Below, in pieces: positions 1-8,931 of a stretch of DNA of 64,000 nucleotides (positions are counted from its first letter, which is position 1; each line of letters begins with the position of its first letter). Both the position numbers and the translations under genes were made by a program. The stretch is from Thermophilibacter provencensis (lineage in GTDB: Bacteria > Actinomycetota > Coriobacteriia > Coriobacteriales > Atopobiaceae): NCBI RefSeq assembly GCF_900128445.1, contig NZ_LT671417.1, forward strand, positions 1,288,769 to 1,352,768, given 5' to 3'. The notes below the pieces were generated by a model, which did no database searches, was not told where the DNA came from, and was given only the letters and a program-made list of their open reading frames with translations.

Positions 1-1
1 C

Positions 2-133
2 ACGGACACGGGAGTGGAGATAACCTTCCCCTCCGACCTGGCCACCAAGCCCGGCTACCTGGACTTCTCCACGGACGCCGAGGGCCGCATCACCATCACC
101 GTGGGCAACGTGGCGAGCATCGAGAACCGCTAG
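2..133 (+). CDS. C-terminal end of an unidentified protein (partial)
   Basis: The last 43 codons of a gene that begins to the left of the window; it ends in TAG. The visible tail alternates charged and beta-branched residues (GRITITVGNVASIENR at the end), which suggests a beta-strand-rich domain. There is no recognisable motif, membrane segment or sorting signal in the part seen, so I give no function. Confidence 0.6.
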   Translation, partial: TDTGVEITFPSDLATKPGYLDFSTDAEGRITITVGNVASIENR

Positions 134-490
134 GCGAGAAGGGCGAGAAGAACCGCCCACTCGCGGGCCGTTGCGGAACGCGGGCCTGTGGCAATGGCTG
201 CGGTGCCGGCGTTGCGCCGTTTGGGGTCGTGGCAGGAATCGGGCTGCCATGACCCCCTTTCTTGCAACGCGGGCGAGAAGAACCCCAGCTCGTCCTTCTC
301 GCCCGCTGCCACGACCCCGATTTGCGCAACGCATGAGCGGCCGCCGCTGCCAAACCCCCCCCTGCGCAACGCCCCGCATCCCGCCCGCGCGCCCCGCTTT
401 GGCCCCGTGTGCATCTCGTGGCCCCGGGGGATAACGGATAGAATGGTGGAGCGTTCCTCTGCACCTTATTCGTACCCAAGGAGGCACTTC
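134..490. repeat. Gene-free spacer with repeated TGCCA/ACCCC...GCAACGC units
   Basis: No convincing gene lies here. Three direct copies of a unit begin TGCCA, continue with an ACCCC run and end GCAACGC, at 245-270, 307-332 and 348-372. At 209-234 the unit is inverted (GCGTTGCGC, then GGGGTCGTGGCA), so 209-234 and 307-332 can form a long imperfect hairpin. The spacer also holds GGCGAGAAGG-type decamers at 133-142, 142-151, 272-281 and, inverted, about 293-302. The last 20 bases are the ribosome site of the next gene. Confidence 0.6.
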
Positions 491-1708
491 ATGCCCCGAA
501 CGCATATCAGCATGGGCGACGCCGGCATCACGCCCCGCAGCGTCACGCGCCGGGACGCCCTCAGGCTCTTCATGGGGGCGGGCATCTGCGCCACGTTCTT
601 CCCCGCCGTCGCGCGGGCCGAGACCACCCAGGAGAAGCTCGACGCGGCGCAGATGAGCTTCGAGGACGCCCAGGCCGAGCTCGACCGCATCGGCCAGGAG
701 ACCGCCGAGGTCGCCGGGCGCCTCTCCGAGACCCAGGTCCAGATCAGCGAGCTCAACGCGCAGATCGACCAGACGCAGGCCGACATCGAGTCAAAGCAGG
801 GCGAGATCGACGAGCGCCAGGCCCAGATCGAGGAGAAGCAGAAGCGGCTTGGCGAGCGCATGACGTCCGCCTACAAGTCGGGCACGCAGGGCACGCTCGA
901 CCTCATCCTCTCGGCGACGAGCTTCGACGAGCTCACGAGCAGCATCTTCTACCTCGACAAGGTGAGCGAGTCCGAGCGCGAGATGATCGATGAGGTCAAG
1001 ACCCTCAAGGCGGAGCTCGAGACGAGCAAGGCCGAGCTCGAGGGGCAGAAGGCCGAGCTCGAGGCGCAGCGCGCCGACCTCGAGGAGCTTCAGGCCCAGC
1101 AGCAGGAGGAGCTCGCGGAGACGCGTGCCAAGCAGCAGGAGGCCCAGAGCCTCGTCGACGGCCTGTCCGCCGAGGTCCAGGAGCTCATGCAGCAGCGCGA
1201 CGAGGAGATCCTCGCCGCCCAGCGCGCGGCCGAGGAGGCCCGCCGCCAGGAGGAGGAGCGCAGGCGCCAGGAGGAGGAGCTCAACCAGGGCGGCGGCTCC
1301 AACTGGGTGGGGGACACTCCCACCAACGGGTCGGGCTCGCTTCAGGCCGTGCTCAACGCCGCCTATGCGGTGGGCTCGCCTGGCACGGGCCTGTGCGCCG
1401 CCTGGGTCACCGACGTCTTCCAGTACGCCGGCCTCGGCTCGTTCTGGGGCAACGCCGATGACATGTACTACAGCTGGTGCCACACCGCCACGTCGCAGAT
1501 CCAGCCCGGCATGATCATCGCCGTGAACTCGTCCCCGGCGAGCGCAGCTGGCCTCATCTACGGGCATATCGGCATCTACATGGGCAATGGCATCGTCCGC
1601 CACAACGTGGGCTTCATCCAGAACATGAGCCTCTCGTCCTGGGTGAGCTACTACAGCGCGCTCGCCACGCCGCTGTGCGGCTGGCTCGGTGGCATCGTGC
1701 TCTCGTAG
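491..1708 (+). CDS. Secreted PcsB/CwlO-like peptidoglycan hydrolase (coiled coil plus Cys/His catalytic domain)
   Basis: A predicted 405-residue exported cell-wall hydrolase. Residues 1-43 form a signal peptide with a twin-arginine-like TRRDALRLF stretch and an AVARA cleavage site. About 44-285 is a continuous charged coiled coil rich in Glu, Gln and Lys heptads, as in PcsB and CwlO, where it holds the enzyme in check until FtsEX-type partners act. The last 106 residues form an NlpC/P60- or CHAP-like fold with a probable nucleophile Cys302 (GLCAAWV) and His359 (YGHIGIY). The ATG at 491 was chosen for its AAGGAGG at 478-484; the frame is open further upstream but that part is repeat DNA. Whether the domain is CHAP or NlpC/P60 is not settled by eye. 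Confidence 0.85.
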   Translation: MPRTHISMGDAGITPRSVTRRDALRLFMGAGICATFFPAVARAETTQEKLDAAQMSFEDAQAELDRIGQETAEVAGRLSETQVQISELNAQIDQTQADIESKQGEIDERQAQIEEKQKRLGERMTSAYKSGTQGTLDLILSATSFDELTSSIFYLDKVSESEREMIDEVKTLKAELETSKAELEGQKAELEAQRADLEELQAQQQEELAETRAKQQEAQSLVDGLSAEVQELMQQRDEEILAAQRAAEEARRQEEERRRQEEELNQGGGSNWVGDTPTNGSGSLQAVLNAAYAVGSPGTGLCAAWVTDVFQYAGLGSFWGNADDMYYSWCHTATSQIQPGMIIAVNSSPASAAGLIYGHIGIYMGNGIVRHNVGFIQNMSLSSWVSYYSALATPLCGWLGGIVLS

Positions 1709-1835
1709 GGCAGCCCTGCGTCCCGTGGGGCGGGCCTGCGCGCCGGTGCCCTCAACCGCGGATTCAAAGGTGACCGGCGTCGCGGAGTTCTCGTACAATG
1801 ACCTGCCGACAAGACGGGCAACTGCGAGGAGAGCC

Positions 1836-2783
1836 ATGGCGGGCAGGGCAGGAAGGCGGCCGAGCGCACAGGACCAGCGGCGTCACGCACGGGGACTCCT
1901 CGTGGTGACGATGGCGCTCGTCGTGACGCTTCTCGGCGGCGTGGGCGCGCTGAGCGCGCTCGTGGCGACCGGGGCATCAGGGGAGACCGGCTCCCAGGCG
2001 CGGGAGCTCCCCACGGTCGTCGAGCCCGCTGCCCCCGAGCCGGAACCCGAGCCAGAGTCGGAACCCGAGCCCGACGCCGCGGAGGACGACGCGCGCGCCG
2101 CGGAGCTCGCGCTCGACCCGGGCCGACAGACGGACTGGAGCTACGAGTCAAACGGCGAGAAGATCGTCTACCTGACCTTCGATGACGGCCCCTCCAAGAA
2201 CACCGGTCGCGTGCTCGACATCCTCGACCAGTACGGCGCCAAGGCCACGTTCTTCGTGACCGGTCACGAGCCCGACTATCGCGGCTCGATCAAGGACGCC
2301 TACGAGCGTGGCCACAGCATCGGCCTGCACTCGATGACGCACGACTACGACAAGATCTACGTCTCCGAGGAGGCGTTCTTCTCGGACCTGGAGCAGGTGG
2401 GGGAGGTCGTGAGGGAGCAGATCGGATTCGTGCCCTACCTTACGCGCTTCCCGGGCGGCGCCTCCAACACGATTTCGGCAAACTACTGCACGGGCATCAT
2501 GTCCGCGCTCGTGGAGGACCTCCCCGCCCGCGGGTACCAGTTCTATGACTGGAACGTGACCTCGGCTGACGCCTCCGGCAACAACGTCCCCGCGGAGACC
2601 ATCGTGCAGTCCTCCTGCGTGGAGGGATACACCAACGTCATGCTGCTCTTCCACGATGCGGGGACGAAGGCCACCACCGTCGATGCCCTGCCGCAGATCA
2701 TCGAGTTCTACCGGGATCGCGGCTACGAGTTCCGCGCCATCGACCGCGAGAGCTTCGTCTGCCACCACGGAGTCAACAACTAG
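1836..2783 (+). CDS. Membrane-anchored NodB-type polysaccharide/peptidoglycan deacetylase
   Basis: A 315-residue protein predicted to remove N-acetyl groups from wall polymers outside the cell. An N-terminal membrane anchor (about 20-45) is followed by an acidic Pro-Glu linker (62-80) and the NodB domain from about 108. Metal-site motifs are TFDDGPS with Asp116/Asp117 and the HxxxH pair His165/His169 (LHSMTH). A late LLFHDAG matches the family's catalytic His motif. The ATG at 1836 follows GAGGAGAG. It lies just downstream of the hydrolase gene on the same strand, which fits a wall-remodelling pair; the spacer (127 bp) may hold its own promoter. Confidence 0.88.
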   Translation: MAGRAGRRPSAQDQRRHARGLLVVTMALVVTLLGGVGALSALVATGASGETGSQARELPTVVEPAAPEPEPEPESEPEPDAAEDDARAAELALDPGRQTDWSYESNGEKIVYLTFDDGPSKNTGRVLDILDQYGAKATFFVTGHEPDYRGSIKDAYERGHSIGLHSMTHDYDKIYVSEEAFFSDLEQVGEVVREQIGFVPYLTRFPGGASNTISANYCTGIMSALVEDLPARGYQFYDWNVTSADASGNNVPAETIVQSSCVEGYTNVMLLFHDAGTKATTVDALPQIIEFYRDRGYEFRAIDRESFVCHHGVNN

Positions 2784-3053
2784 GGGTCGCGGGCCTTCTC
2801 GCCCGTCCTTCTCGCCCTTCGAGCATGTCCCTGCGCACACTTCGGCCGAGCATGCCCAGGCGCACGGTTCTTGGTCCTCTAGGCAAGAATCTGTGAGCGG
2901 AGGCATGCTCGGCCACTCTGTGCGACGGGGCATGCCGGACGCAGGCGGATAACGCCCCCGGGGCGCGACCGCGTGCCGCCGGGCATGCCCCGGCGCTCGG
3001 ACTCCCGCCTCGGGCGAGAAGGACCGTGCACCTAGGCATGCCCGCGCCCGCCG
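2784..3053. repeat. Spacer with GCATGCC/GCGCACGG palindromes and GGCGAGAAGG decamers
   Basis: This spacer separates converging genes. It contains CCTTCTCGCC at 2794-2803 and 2807-2816, and GGCGAGAAGG at 3013-3022. A perfect 13-bp inverted repeat (GGCCGAGCATGCC at 2845-2857, complement at 2902-2914) encloses a second imperfect pair, CGCACGGTTCTTG with CAAGAATCTGTG. Further half-copies sit at 2821 and 2930. The fold could end transcription from both sides, although it lacks a T tract. Confidence 0.6.
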
Positions 3054-4859
3054 CTACGCGGCGTGGTCGAACTGAGAGTTGTAGAGCTCCGCGTAGAAGC
3101 CGCCGCGGGCGAGCAGCTCCTCGTGGGTGCCCTTCTCCACGACGTCCCCGTCGCGCAGCACCAAGATCACGTCGGCGTTGCGTATGGTCGAGAGACGGTG
3201 CGCGATCACAAAGCTCGTGCGCCCGCGCATGAGCTCGTCCATCGCGCGCTGGATGAGCTCCTCGGTGCGCGTGTCCACGTTTGAGGTGGCCTCGTCGAGG
3301 ATGAGCGCCGGACGGTCGGCCAGCACGGCGCGCGCGATGGTCACGAGCTGGCGCTGCCCCTGGCTGAGGTTGGTGCCCTCCTCGTTGATCACGAAGTCAT
3401 AGCCGCCCGCGAGCGTGTGGATGAAGTGGTCGCAGCGCGCCGCGCGGGCCGCGGCCTCCACCTCCTCGTCGGTGGCGTCGGGCCGTCCGTAGCGGATGTT
3501 CTCGCGGATGGTGCCGTTGAAGAGCCACGTGTCCTGCAGCACCATGGCGAACTCCTCGCGCAGCGCGGCGCGGTCCCACTGGCGCACGTCGACGCCGTCG
3601 ACGCGCAGCGAGCCCTCGTCCACGTCCCAGAAGCGCTGGAGCAGCTTGATGAGGGTCGTCTTGCCGGCTCCGGTGGGCCCCACGATGGCCACGGTCTGCC
3701 CCGGCTCCGCCACGCAGGAGAAGTCGTGGATGACGGTCTGGCCCGGCACGTAGCCAAAGCGCACGTGGTCGAAGACGACGCGGCCCTCGCGACGGGCGGG
3801 CACCTGCGGCGCCTCGGGCTCGGTCTCCTCGGGCGCAGAGAGGAACTCGAGGACGCGCTCGGTGGCGGCCGCCATGGACTGCATCGTGTTGGAGACGTTG
3901 GCCAGCTGCTGGATCGGCTGCGTGAAGTTGCGCACGTACTGGATGAAGCTCTGGATGTCGCCGGGGCCCGCGGCGCCGTTGAGGCAGAGCCCCGCGCCCA
4001 CCACCACGACGCCCACGTATCCCATGTTGCCCACGAGGCTCATGAGCGGCATCATCAGGCCGGAGAGGAACTGGCTGCGCCACGCGCTCGTGAACAGGCG
4101 GTCGTTCTCCCGCTCGAACTCCTCGACGCAGGCGTCGGCACGGTCGAAGACCTGAATGACGCCCTGTCCCGCGAAGTCCTCCTCCACGATGCCGTTCACC
4201 GACCCCAGGACCTGCTGCTGCTCGCGGAAGTAGCGCTGCGAGAAGTGCACGACCACGCCCACGATGAGCACGGAGGCCGGCAGCGTGAGCACCGTCACGC
4301 CCGTGAGCGGCAGGCTGATGGAGAACATCATCACGAGCACGCCCACGACCTGCGTGACGGAGGTGATGAGCTGCGTGATGGACTGGTTGAGCGACTGGCC
4401 GAGCGTGTCCACGTCGTTGGTGATGCGGCTGAGGACGTCCCCCTTGCTGTGCTCGTTGAAGTAGCCCATGGGGACCACCGCGATCTTCTCGGCAATCTCG
4501 GTGCGCATGCGGTGGCAGACCTTCTGGGTGACCCCGGTCATGAGCCAGCCCTGGACGAGGTTGCAGGCGGAGCTCGCCAGGTAGATGCCCAGAAGCCCCA
4601 GCAGCGTTGTCCCGATCCAGGCAAAGTCAACGGACCCGGTGCCCTGGACCGTGGCCACGAGGCCCTCGAAGAGCTTGGTGGTCACGGTGCCCAGCACGCG
4701 CGGGCCCACGATGTTGAACACCACGGACCCCACGGCGAAGAGCAGGGCGAGAAGGACGGCGAACTTGTGCCTCCCCACGTACCCCAGCAGCCTCAGCATG
4801 GTCCCCTTGAAGTCCTTGGGCTTCTCGCCGCTTCCGCGGCCCCTTCCGACGGGCGGCAT
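3054..4859 (-). CDS. ABC exporter half-transporter (membrane domain fused to ATPase), second subunit
   Basis: 601 residues: an N-terminal six-helix exporter domain (about 35-340) and an ATPase domain. The ATPase shows Walker A GPTGAGKTT, signature NLSQGQRQL, Walker B LILDEATS and a switch histidine in IAHRLST. The start ATG overlaps the stop of the upstream exporter gene by one base (TGATG), a strong sign of translational coupling and of a heterodimeric exporter of the BmrCD/LmrCD kind. With the MarR gene as first cistron the pair probably exports drugs or a small toxic compound, but the substrate cannot be read from sequence. Confidence 0.92.
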   Translation of the reverse strand: MPPVGRGRGSGEKPKDFKGTMLRLLGYVGRHKFAVLLALLFAVGSVVFNIVGPRVLGTVTTKLFEGLVATVQGTGSVDFAWIGTTLLGLLGIYLASSACNLVQGWLMTGVTQKVCHRMRTEIAEKIAVVPMGYFNEHSKGDVLSRITNDVDTLGQSLNQSITQLITSVTQVVGVLVMMFSISLPLTGVTVLTLPASVLIVGVVVHFSQRYFREQQQVLGSVNGIVEEDFAGQGVIQVFDRADACVEEFERENDRLFTSAWRSQFLSGLMMPLMSLVGNMGYVGVVVVGAGLCLNGAAGPGDIQSFIQYVRNFTQPIQQLANVSNTMQSMAAATERVLEFLSAPEETEPEAPQVPARREGRVVFDHVRFGYVPGQTVIHDFSCVAEPGQTVAIVGPTGAGKTTLIKLLQRFWDVDEGSLRVDGVDVRQWDRAALREEFAMVLQDTWLFNGTIRENIRYGRPDATDEEVEAAARAARCDHFIHTLAGGYDFVINEEGTNLSQGQRQLVTIARAVLADRPALILDEATSNVDTRTEELIQRAMDELMRGRTSFVIAHRLSTIRNADVILVLRDGDVVEKGTHEELLARGGFYAELYNSQFDHAA

Positions 4860-7108
4860 CAGCGCTCGCCTCCCTTCGTGTCGTCAGCGTGCAAAAGTGA
4901 CTGTCCCCCTTGCACGTCCAGCCCGAGCTCCTCGGCGGAGAGCTGGCTCTGGGCGATCTCCAGATACTCGGGGCAGCTGCGCAGCAGCTCCTCGTGGGTT
5001 CCGCGGCCGACCACGTGTCCCTCGTCGAGCACGAGGATCTCGTCGGCGTGCATGATCGTGGCGATGCGCTGGCCCACCACCACGACAGCCGCGTCCGTGA
5101 CCGTGCGCGCGAGCTCGGCGCGAAGCCGCGCGTCAGTGGCGTAGTCGAGCGCGGAGAAGGAGTCGTCGAAGACGATGACCTCCGGCCGCTTGGCGAGGGC
5201 GCGCGCGATGGCGAGGCGCTGGCGCTGCCCTCCGGAGACGTTGGTGCCGCCCTGGGAGATGGGCGCGTCGTAGCCCTCGGCGCGCTCCTCGATGAACTCC
5301 TCGGCCTGGGCGACGCGCGCGGCGGCGCGCATGTCGTCGTCCGTCACCTCGTCCCCCGCGAACTTGAGGTTCGTCTCAACGGTCCCCGAGAAGAGCATGC
5401 CCTGCTGCGGGACGTAGCCGATGCGCCGGCGCAGCTCCGAGAGGCCCCAGTCGCGCACGTCAACGCCGTCGAGCAGCACGGCGCCGCCGGTGACGTCGTA
5501 GAGGCGCGGGATGAGCTGCACGAGCGTGGACTTGCCCGAGCCCGTGGAGCCGATGATGCCGGTCATGTGGCCGGGGTGCGTGGTGAAGCTCACGCCCTGG
5601 ATCACGTCCTTGCGGGCGTCGGGGTACTGGAAGCTCACGTTGCGGAAGGTGAGCTCGCCGCGCGGCGCGCCCTCGGCGGGGAGCTTGGGGTTCGCCGGGT
5701 CGGTCACGGAGAGCGGGCAGGAGATGACCTCGTCCACGCGCTCGGCGGCCACCTCGGCGCGCGGCAGGATCACCGAGACCATGGTGAGGATCATGAACGC
5801 CATGACGATCTGCATGGTGTAGGAGATGAAGGCCATCATGTCGCCCACCTGCATGACGCCGTCGGCCACGCCGTGGGAGCCAAACCACACGATCATCACC
5901 GTGACGCAGTTCATGACGAACATCAGCAGGGGCATCATGAAGCTCATCGCGCGGTTGGTGAAGAGCTGCGTGCCCATGAGCTCGGTGCTGGCCGTGTCGA
6001 AGCGCGCGAGCTCGTGGCCCTGACGGCCGAAGGCGCGGATGGGCATGATGCCGTCGAGCATCTCGCGCGCCACGAGGTTCACGCGGTCCACGAGCTGCTG
6101 CATCCTCTTGAACTTGGGCAGGGTGAGGCCCATGAGCGCGCCGACGACGGCGCAGACGGCGATCACGGCGACGCCGATGGTCCACTCGAGCCCCGTTGAG
6201 GTGGCGAGCACGCGCGTGACCGCCACCACGCCCATGATGGGGGCGAGAAGGACGAGGCGCATGAACATCGTCGTGGCCATCTGGATCTGCTGGATGTCGT
6301 TGGTGCAGCGCGTGATGAGCGAGGCCTGGGAGAATCGGTTGACCTCCGCGGGGGAGAAGCGCATGACCTGGGCGAAGGTCTGCCGACGCAGGTCGCGTGC
6401 GATGGTGGCGGCGGTGTGGGAGGCGACGGCGCCCGTGAGGACCGTGGCCACGAGGCTCACGAGGCACAGGCCGAACATCTCGAGCGCGGTCCTGCCGAGA
6501 TAGGCGTTCTGGACGTCGGCGGCGGAGATGCCCTGCGCGGCGTACTCGGCGCTCACGTAGGAGATGGCTCGCTGGGTGACGAGCGAGCCGCCCATGCTGC
6601 CCATCTGCTCACCGAGCGCCTCGGCGGCGTTCGCGAGCTGGTCGCGAGCAACGAGGCCCGCGTCCACGGCGGCGTGGAGGGAGTCGAGCGTGAGGGTGGC
6701 GCCGGCGGGGATGGCGGTGTCGTTCCCGAGCGCGGAGGCGTCAACGCCCTGCTCGAGCGCGAGGGCGGCGACCTCGGGGAGCTCCATCGCCCGCGCGAGG
6801 TCCGAGCCCGCGTCCTTCTCGGCGTCCGTTCCCTGGAAGTCGCGGATGCCGGCGTCGTCCGCCGGGGCAAAGGCCGCCTCCACGAGCGCGACGTCCTCGT
6901 CGCTCATGAAGAGCTCGAGGTCGTCGAGCGAGCTCGCGCGGATGGCGTCCGGCACGGGGCTCTCGATGCCGCCCTGCTGGATCCCCACGTCGACGATCTC
7001 CGACATGAGGGAGGGGAGCGCCAGGTCCGCGTTGGCGGAGACTACGAGCAGCGCCGCCACGGCGGCAAGCGCAAGGAGGTGGTTCTTGAAGAGCCTGAGA
7101 ATCCTCAT
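4859..7108 (-). CDS. ABC exporter half-transporter with long extracellular insert, first subunit
   Basis: 749 residues, about 150 longer than the usual half-exporter. The extra length is an acidic, Ala-rich loop between helices 1 and 2 (about residues 35-185), on the outer face. The ATPase has Walker A GSTGSGKST, signature NVSGGQRQR and Walker B VIVFDDSFSALD, where Asp-Ser replaces the usual Glu region. That points to a degenerate catalytic site, common in one half of heterodimeric exporters. The start overlaps the MarR gene by four bases (ATGA). The extreme C-terminus is encoded by a palindrome of a type found between genes elsewhere in the window. Confidence 0.92.
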   Translation of the reverse strand: MRILRLFKNHLLALAAVAALLVVSANADLALPSLMSEIVDVGIQQGGIESPVPDAIRASSLDDLELFMSDEDVALVEAAFAPADDAGIRDFQGTDAEKDAGSDLARAMELPEVAALALEQGVDASALGNDTAIPAGATLTLDSLHAAVDAGLVARDQLANAAEALGEQMGSMGGSLVTQRAISYVSAEYAAQGISAADVQNAYLGRTALEMFGLCLVSLVATVLTGAVASHTAATIARDLRRQTFAQVMRFSPAEVNRFSQASLITRCTNDIQQIQMATTMFMRLVLLAPIMGVVAVTRVLATSTGLEWTIGVAVIAVCAVVGALMGLTLPKFKRMQQLVDRVNLVAREMLDGIMPIRAFGRQGHELARFDTASTELMGTQLFTNRAMSFMMPLLMFVMNCVTVMIVWFGSHGVADGVMQVGDMMAFISYTMQIVMAFMILTMVSVILPRAEVAAERVDEVISCPLSVTDPANPKLPAEGAPRGELTFRNVSFQYPDARKDVIQGVSFTTHPGHMTGIIGSTGSGKSTLVQLIPRLYDVTGGAVLLDGVDVRDWGLSELRRRIGYVPQQGMLFSGTVETNLKFAGDEVTDDDMRAAARVAQAEEFIEERAEGYDAPISQGGTNVSGGQRQRLAIARALAKRPEVIVFDDSFSALDYATDARLRAELARTVTDAAVVVVGQRIATIMHADEILVLDEGHVVGRGTHEELLRSCPEYLEIAQSQLSAEELGLDVQGGQSLLHADDTKGGER
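4889..4915. repeat. 27-nt dyad inside the 3' end of the exporter gene
   Basis: GTGCAA at 4889-4894 and TTGCAC at 4910-4915 enclose a core containing ACTGTCCCCC. The core resembles the TTGGGGACAGTCCCCAA elements at 8950, 34948 and 49039. It encodes part of the last 20 residues of the exporter, beyond the conserved ATPase domain. Confidence 0.5.
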
Positions 7109-7572
7109 TCAGCGACCTCCCCCGTGACCGCCTCGACGAGGATGTCGCGCGAGCGCCGCACGATGCGCACGAGCTCCGCCGCGTCACTCGGCCCGAGGGA
7201 CTCCAGGTAGCGCGCGACGGCCTGCGTGCGCTCCTGCCTGATGGAGTCCGCGCGCCGGCGCCCCTCGTCGGTGAGCGCCACCCTGACGCAGCGACGGTCC
7301 TCGCTCGAGTGCGTGCGCGTGACGAGCCCCTTCTCCTCGAGGGATCGAAGGATGTTGGCCGTGCGCGCGCTCGAGACCTGTGCGAAGGACCCGAGCGAGC
7401 CGGGCGTGAGCGGCTCTTCTGAGCGGAAAAGCGTCATGAGCACGGCGGTCTCCCCGCGCGTGGCGTTGAGCGCCTTGGGTCCCACGGCGCGCCCGAGCTG
7501 GCCGAGCTCCTGGAGGAGCTCCTGGGCGAGCTCGGCGTAGCTCGGCGCGAAGGAGGGTTCGTAGTCGTCCAT
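7105..7572 (-). CDS. MarR-family transcriptional regulator
   Basis: 155 residues with the MarR winged-helix layout: helix-turn-helix around residues 55-85 (TPGSLGSFAQVSSARTANIL) and a wing with the typical SSEDRRCVRVALTDEG motif at about 95-110. It is the first gene of a three-gene operon with two exporter halves, joined by an ATGA overlap. That is the classic arrangement in which the regulator is released by a toxic ligand and derepresses its own efflux pump. ATG at 7572; the ribosome site is weak. Confidence 0.9.
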   Translation of the reverse strand: MDDYEPSFAPSYAELAQELLQELGQLGRAVGPKALNATRGETAVLMTLFRSEEPLTPGSLGSFAQVSSARTANILRSLEEKGLVTRTHSSEDRRCVRVALTDEGRRRADSIRQERTQAVARYLESLGPSDAAELVRIVRRSRDILVEAVTGEVAE

Positions 7573-7944
7573 CTCACTCCCTACTACTAGAAGATACTTA
7601 CGGTGTTAGGTGATACCCGCCGAGCGTGCCCTCCGTGCCGCACGTCCTTCTCGCCACGCGTTCTCCACAACGCGACACGGTGAGAAGGGCGCTTGGGGGG
7701 CGTCGTCGAGCATGTCGCGGCGCACGGTCCTGGCCTGGTGCCATGGCAACGTGCTAGCTTGCCGCTCAGCATGCCCCCGCGCACGGTTTTGGCCTCCACG
7801 AAGGGAAAACCGTGCGCTCAGGCATGCCGGAGCGCTCTGTGCGCGGGAGCATGCTCGGGCCCATCTTGCCGAGCTTCCGGCCGCGCCGGGACCCGCCCGG
7901 GCATGCCGGGACGCACGGAACGGCGCGTCTTCCGCCTGGCTGTC
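7573..7944. repeat. Gene-free spacer packed with GCATGCC/GCGCACGG dyads
   Basis: This is the spacer between the divergent MarR and nadA operons. CCTTCTCGCC lies at 7646-7655. A perfect 12-bp pair GCGCACGGTTTT (7779-7790) with AAAACCGTGCGC (7806-7817) is framed by GCATGC at 7769 and 7822. Related half-units sit near 7709, 7850 and 7901. No gene is supported. Promoters for the two operons lie at the ends. Confidence 0.55.
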
Positions 7945-7972
7945 TTGTCACCTGTTAAGTAAGCTGTATACT
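7945..7972 (+). promoter_or_regulatory. Sigma-70-type promoter of the nad operon
   Basis: TTGTCA at 7945-7950 and TATACT at 7967-7972 are 16 bases apart, 30 bases before the nadA start. TGTCA is repeated at 7972-7976, straddling the start point. The site is a plausible target for the NiaR repressor encoded at the end of the operon, but I cannot match a NiaR consensus with confidence. Confidence 0.6.
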
Positions 7973-8001
7973 GTCATGGTTTGCCGACGAGGGGAGCGGA
8001 C

Positions 8002-8931
8002 ATGCTCACAGACGAGCTGCGCGCCGAGGTCGCGAGCCTCAAGGAGAGGCGCGACGCCGTGATTCTGGCCCACTACTACGTTCCGCCCGAGGTCCAGGAG
8101 CTGGCCGACCACGTGGGCGACTCCTTCGCCCTCGCCAAGCTCGCGGCCACGCTGCCGTGCGGCACGCTGGTCTTTGCCGGCGTGAGCTTCATGGCCGAGA
8201 GCGCCAAGCTTCTCTCGCCGGACAAGACCGTCCTCATGCCGGACCCGGCCGCCGACTGCCCGATGGCCCACATGGTCCGTCGCGAGACGGTGGACGCCGC
8301 GCGAGAGCGCTACGGCGACGACCTGGCGGTGGCCTGCTACGTCAACTCCACGGCGGAGGTGAAGTCGTGGTCCGACGTCTGCGTCACCTCCTCAAACGCC
8401 GTGAGCATCGTGCGCGCGCTCCCGCAGCGCAACGTCCTCTTTGTGCCCGACCGCCATCTCGGCAGCTACGTGGCGGACCAGGTGGGCGAGAAGAACGTCA
8501 TATTGAACGACGGCTGCTGCCCCATCCACCGCGACATCGCCGCAAGCGAGGTCCGCGCCCTCAAGGCGGGGTTCCCGAGCGCGCCGGTGCTCGCGCATCC
8601 CGAGTGCGGCCCCGAGGCGATGGCGCTCGCGGACTTCGCCGGATCGACCTCGCAGATCATCGAGGCCGCCGTGGCGGGGTCGGCGCGCGACTACATCATC
8701 CTCACCGTGGACGGCGTCCGCGGCGAGCTGGAGCGCCGGACGGCCGGCACCGGCAAGCGCTTCCATTTTCCGGCCACGCGCCCGGCCTGCCCGGACATGG
8801 ACCGCATCACGGCGGAGCGGCTCGTCGCCTGCCTGCGCGACGGCTCCGGCGAGGTGGGCCTTCCGCCCTCCGAGGTGGCCGACGGCGCCCGCGCCGCGCT
8901 CACGCGCATGCTCGAGCTGGGGGCCCGCTGA
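8002..8931 (+). CDS. nadA: Quinolinate synthase NadA
   Basis: 309 residues. The enzyme condenses iminoaspartate with dihydroxyacetone phosphate to quinolinate in de novo NAD synthesis, using an oxygen-labile 4Fe-4S cluster. The diagnostic HYYVPPEVQELADHVGDSF stretch is near the N-terminus. Candidate cluster cysteines sit in SDVCVTSS, HPECGPEA and RPACPDM. The ATG at 8002 follows GAGGGGAG; a TTG seven codons earlier is open but lacks a ribosome site. The TGA overlaps the nadB ATG by one base, so the pair is coupled. Confidence 0.95.
   Translation: MLTDELRAEVASLKERRDAVILAHYYVPPEVQELADHVGDSFALAKLAATLPCGTLVFAGVSFMAESAKLLSPDKTVLMPDPAADCPMAHMVRRETVDAARERYGDDLAVACYVNSTAEVKSWSDVCVTSSNAVSIVRALPQRNVLFVPDRHLGSYVADQVGEKNVILNDGCCPIHRDIAASEVRALKAGFPSAPVLAHPECGPEAMALADFAGSTSQIIEAAVAGSARDYIILTVDGVRGELERRTAGTGKRFHFPATRPACPDMDRITAERLVACLRDGSGEVGLPPSEVADGARAALTRMLELGAR

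Noticed and set aside
7981-8001. TTG start seven codons upstream in nadA
   Set aside because: The ribosome site lies between this TTG and the ATG at 8002, so the ATG is better.
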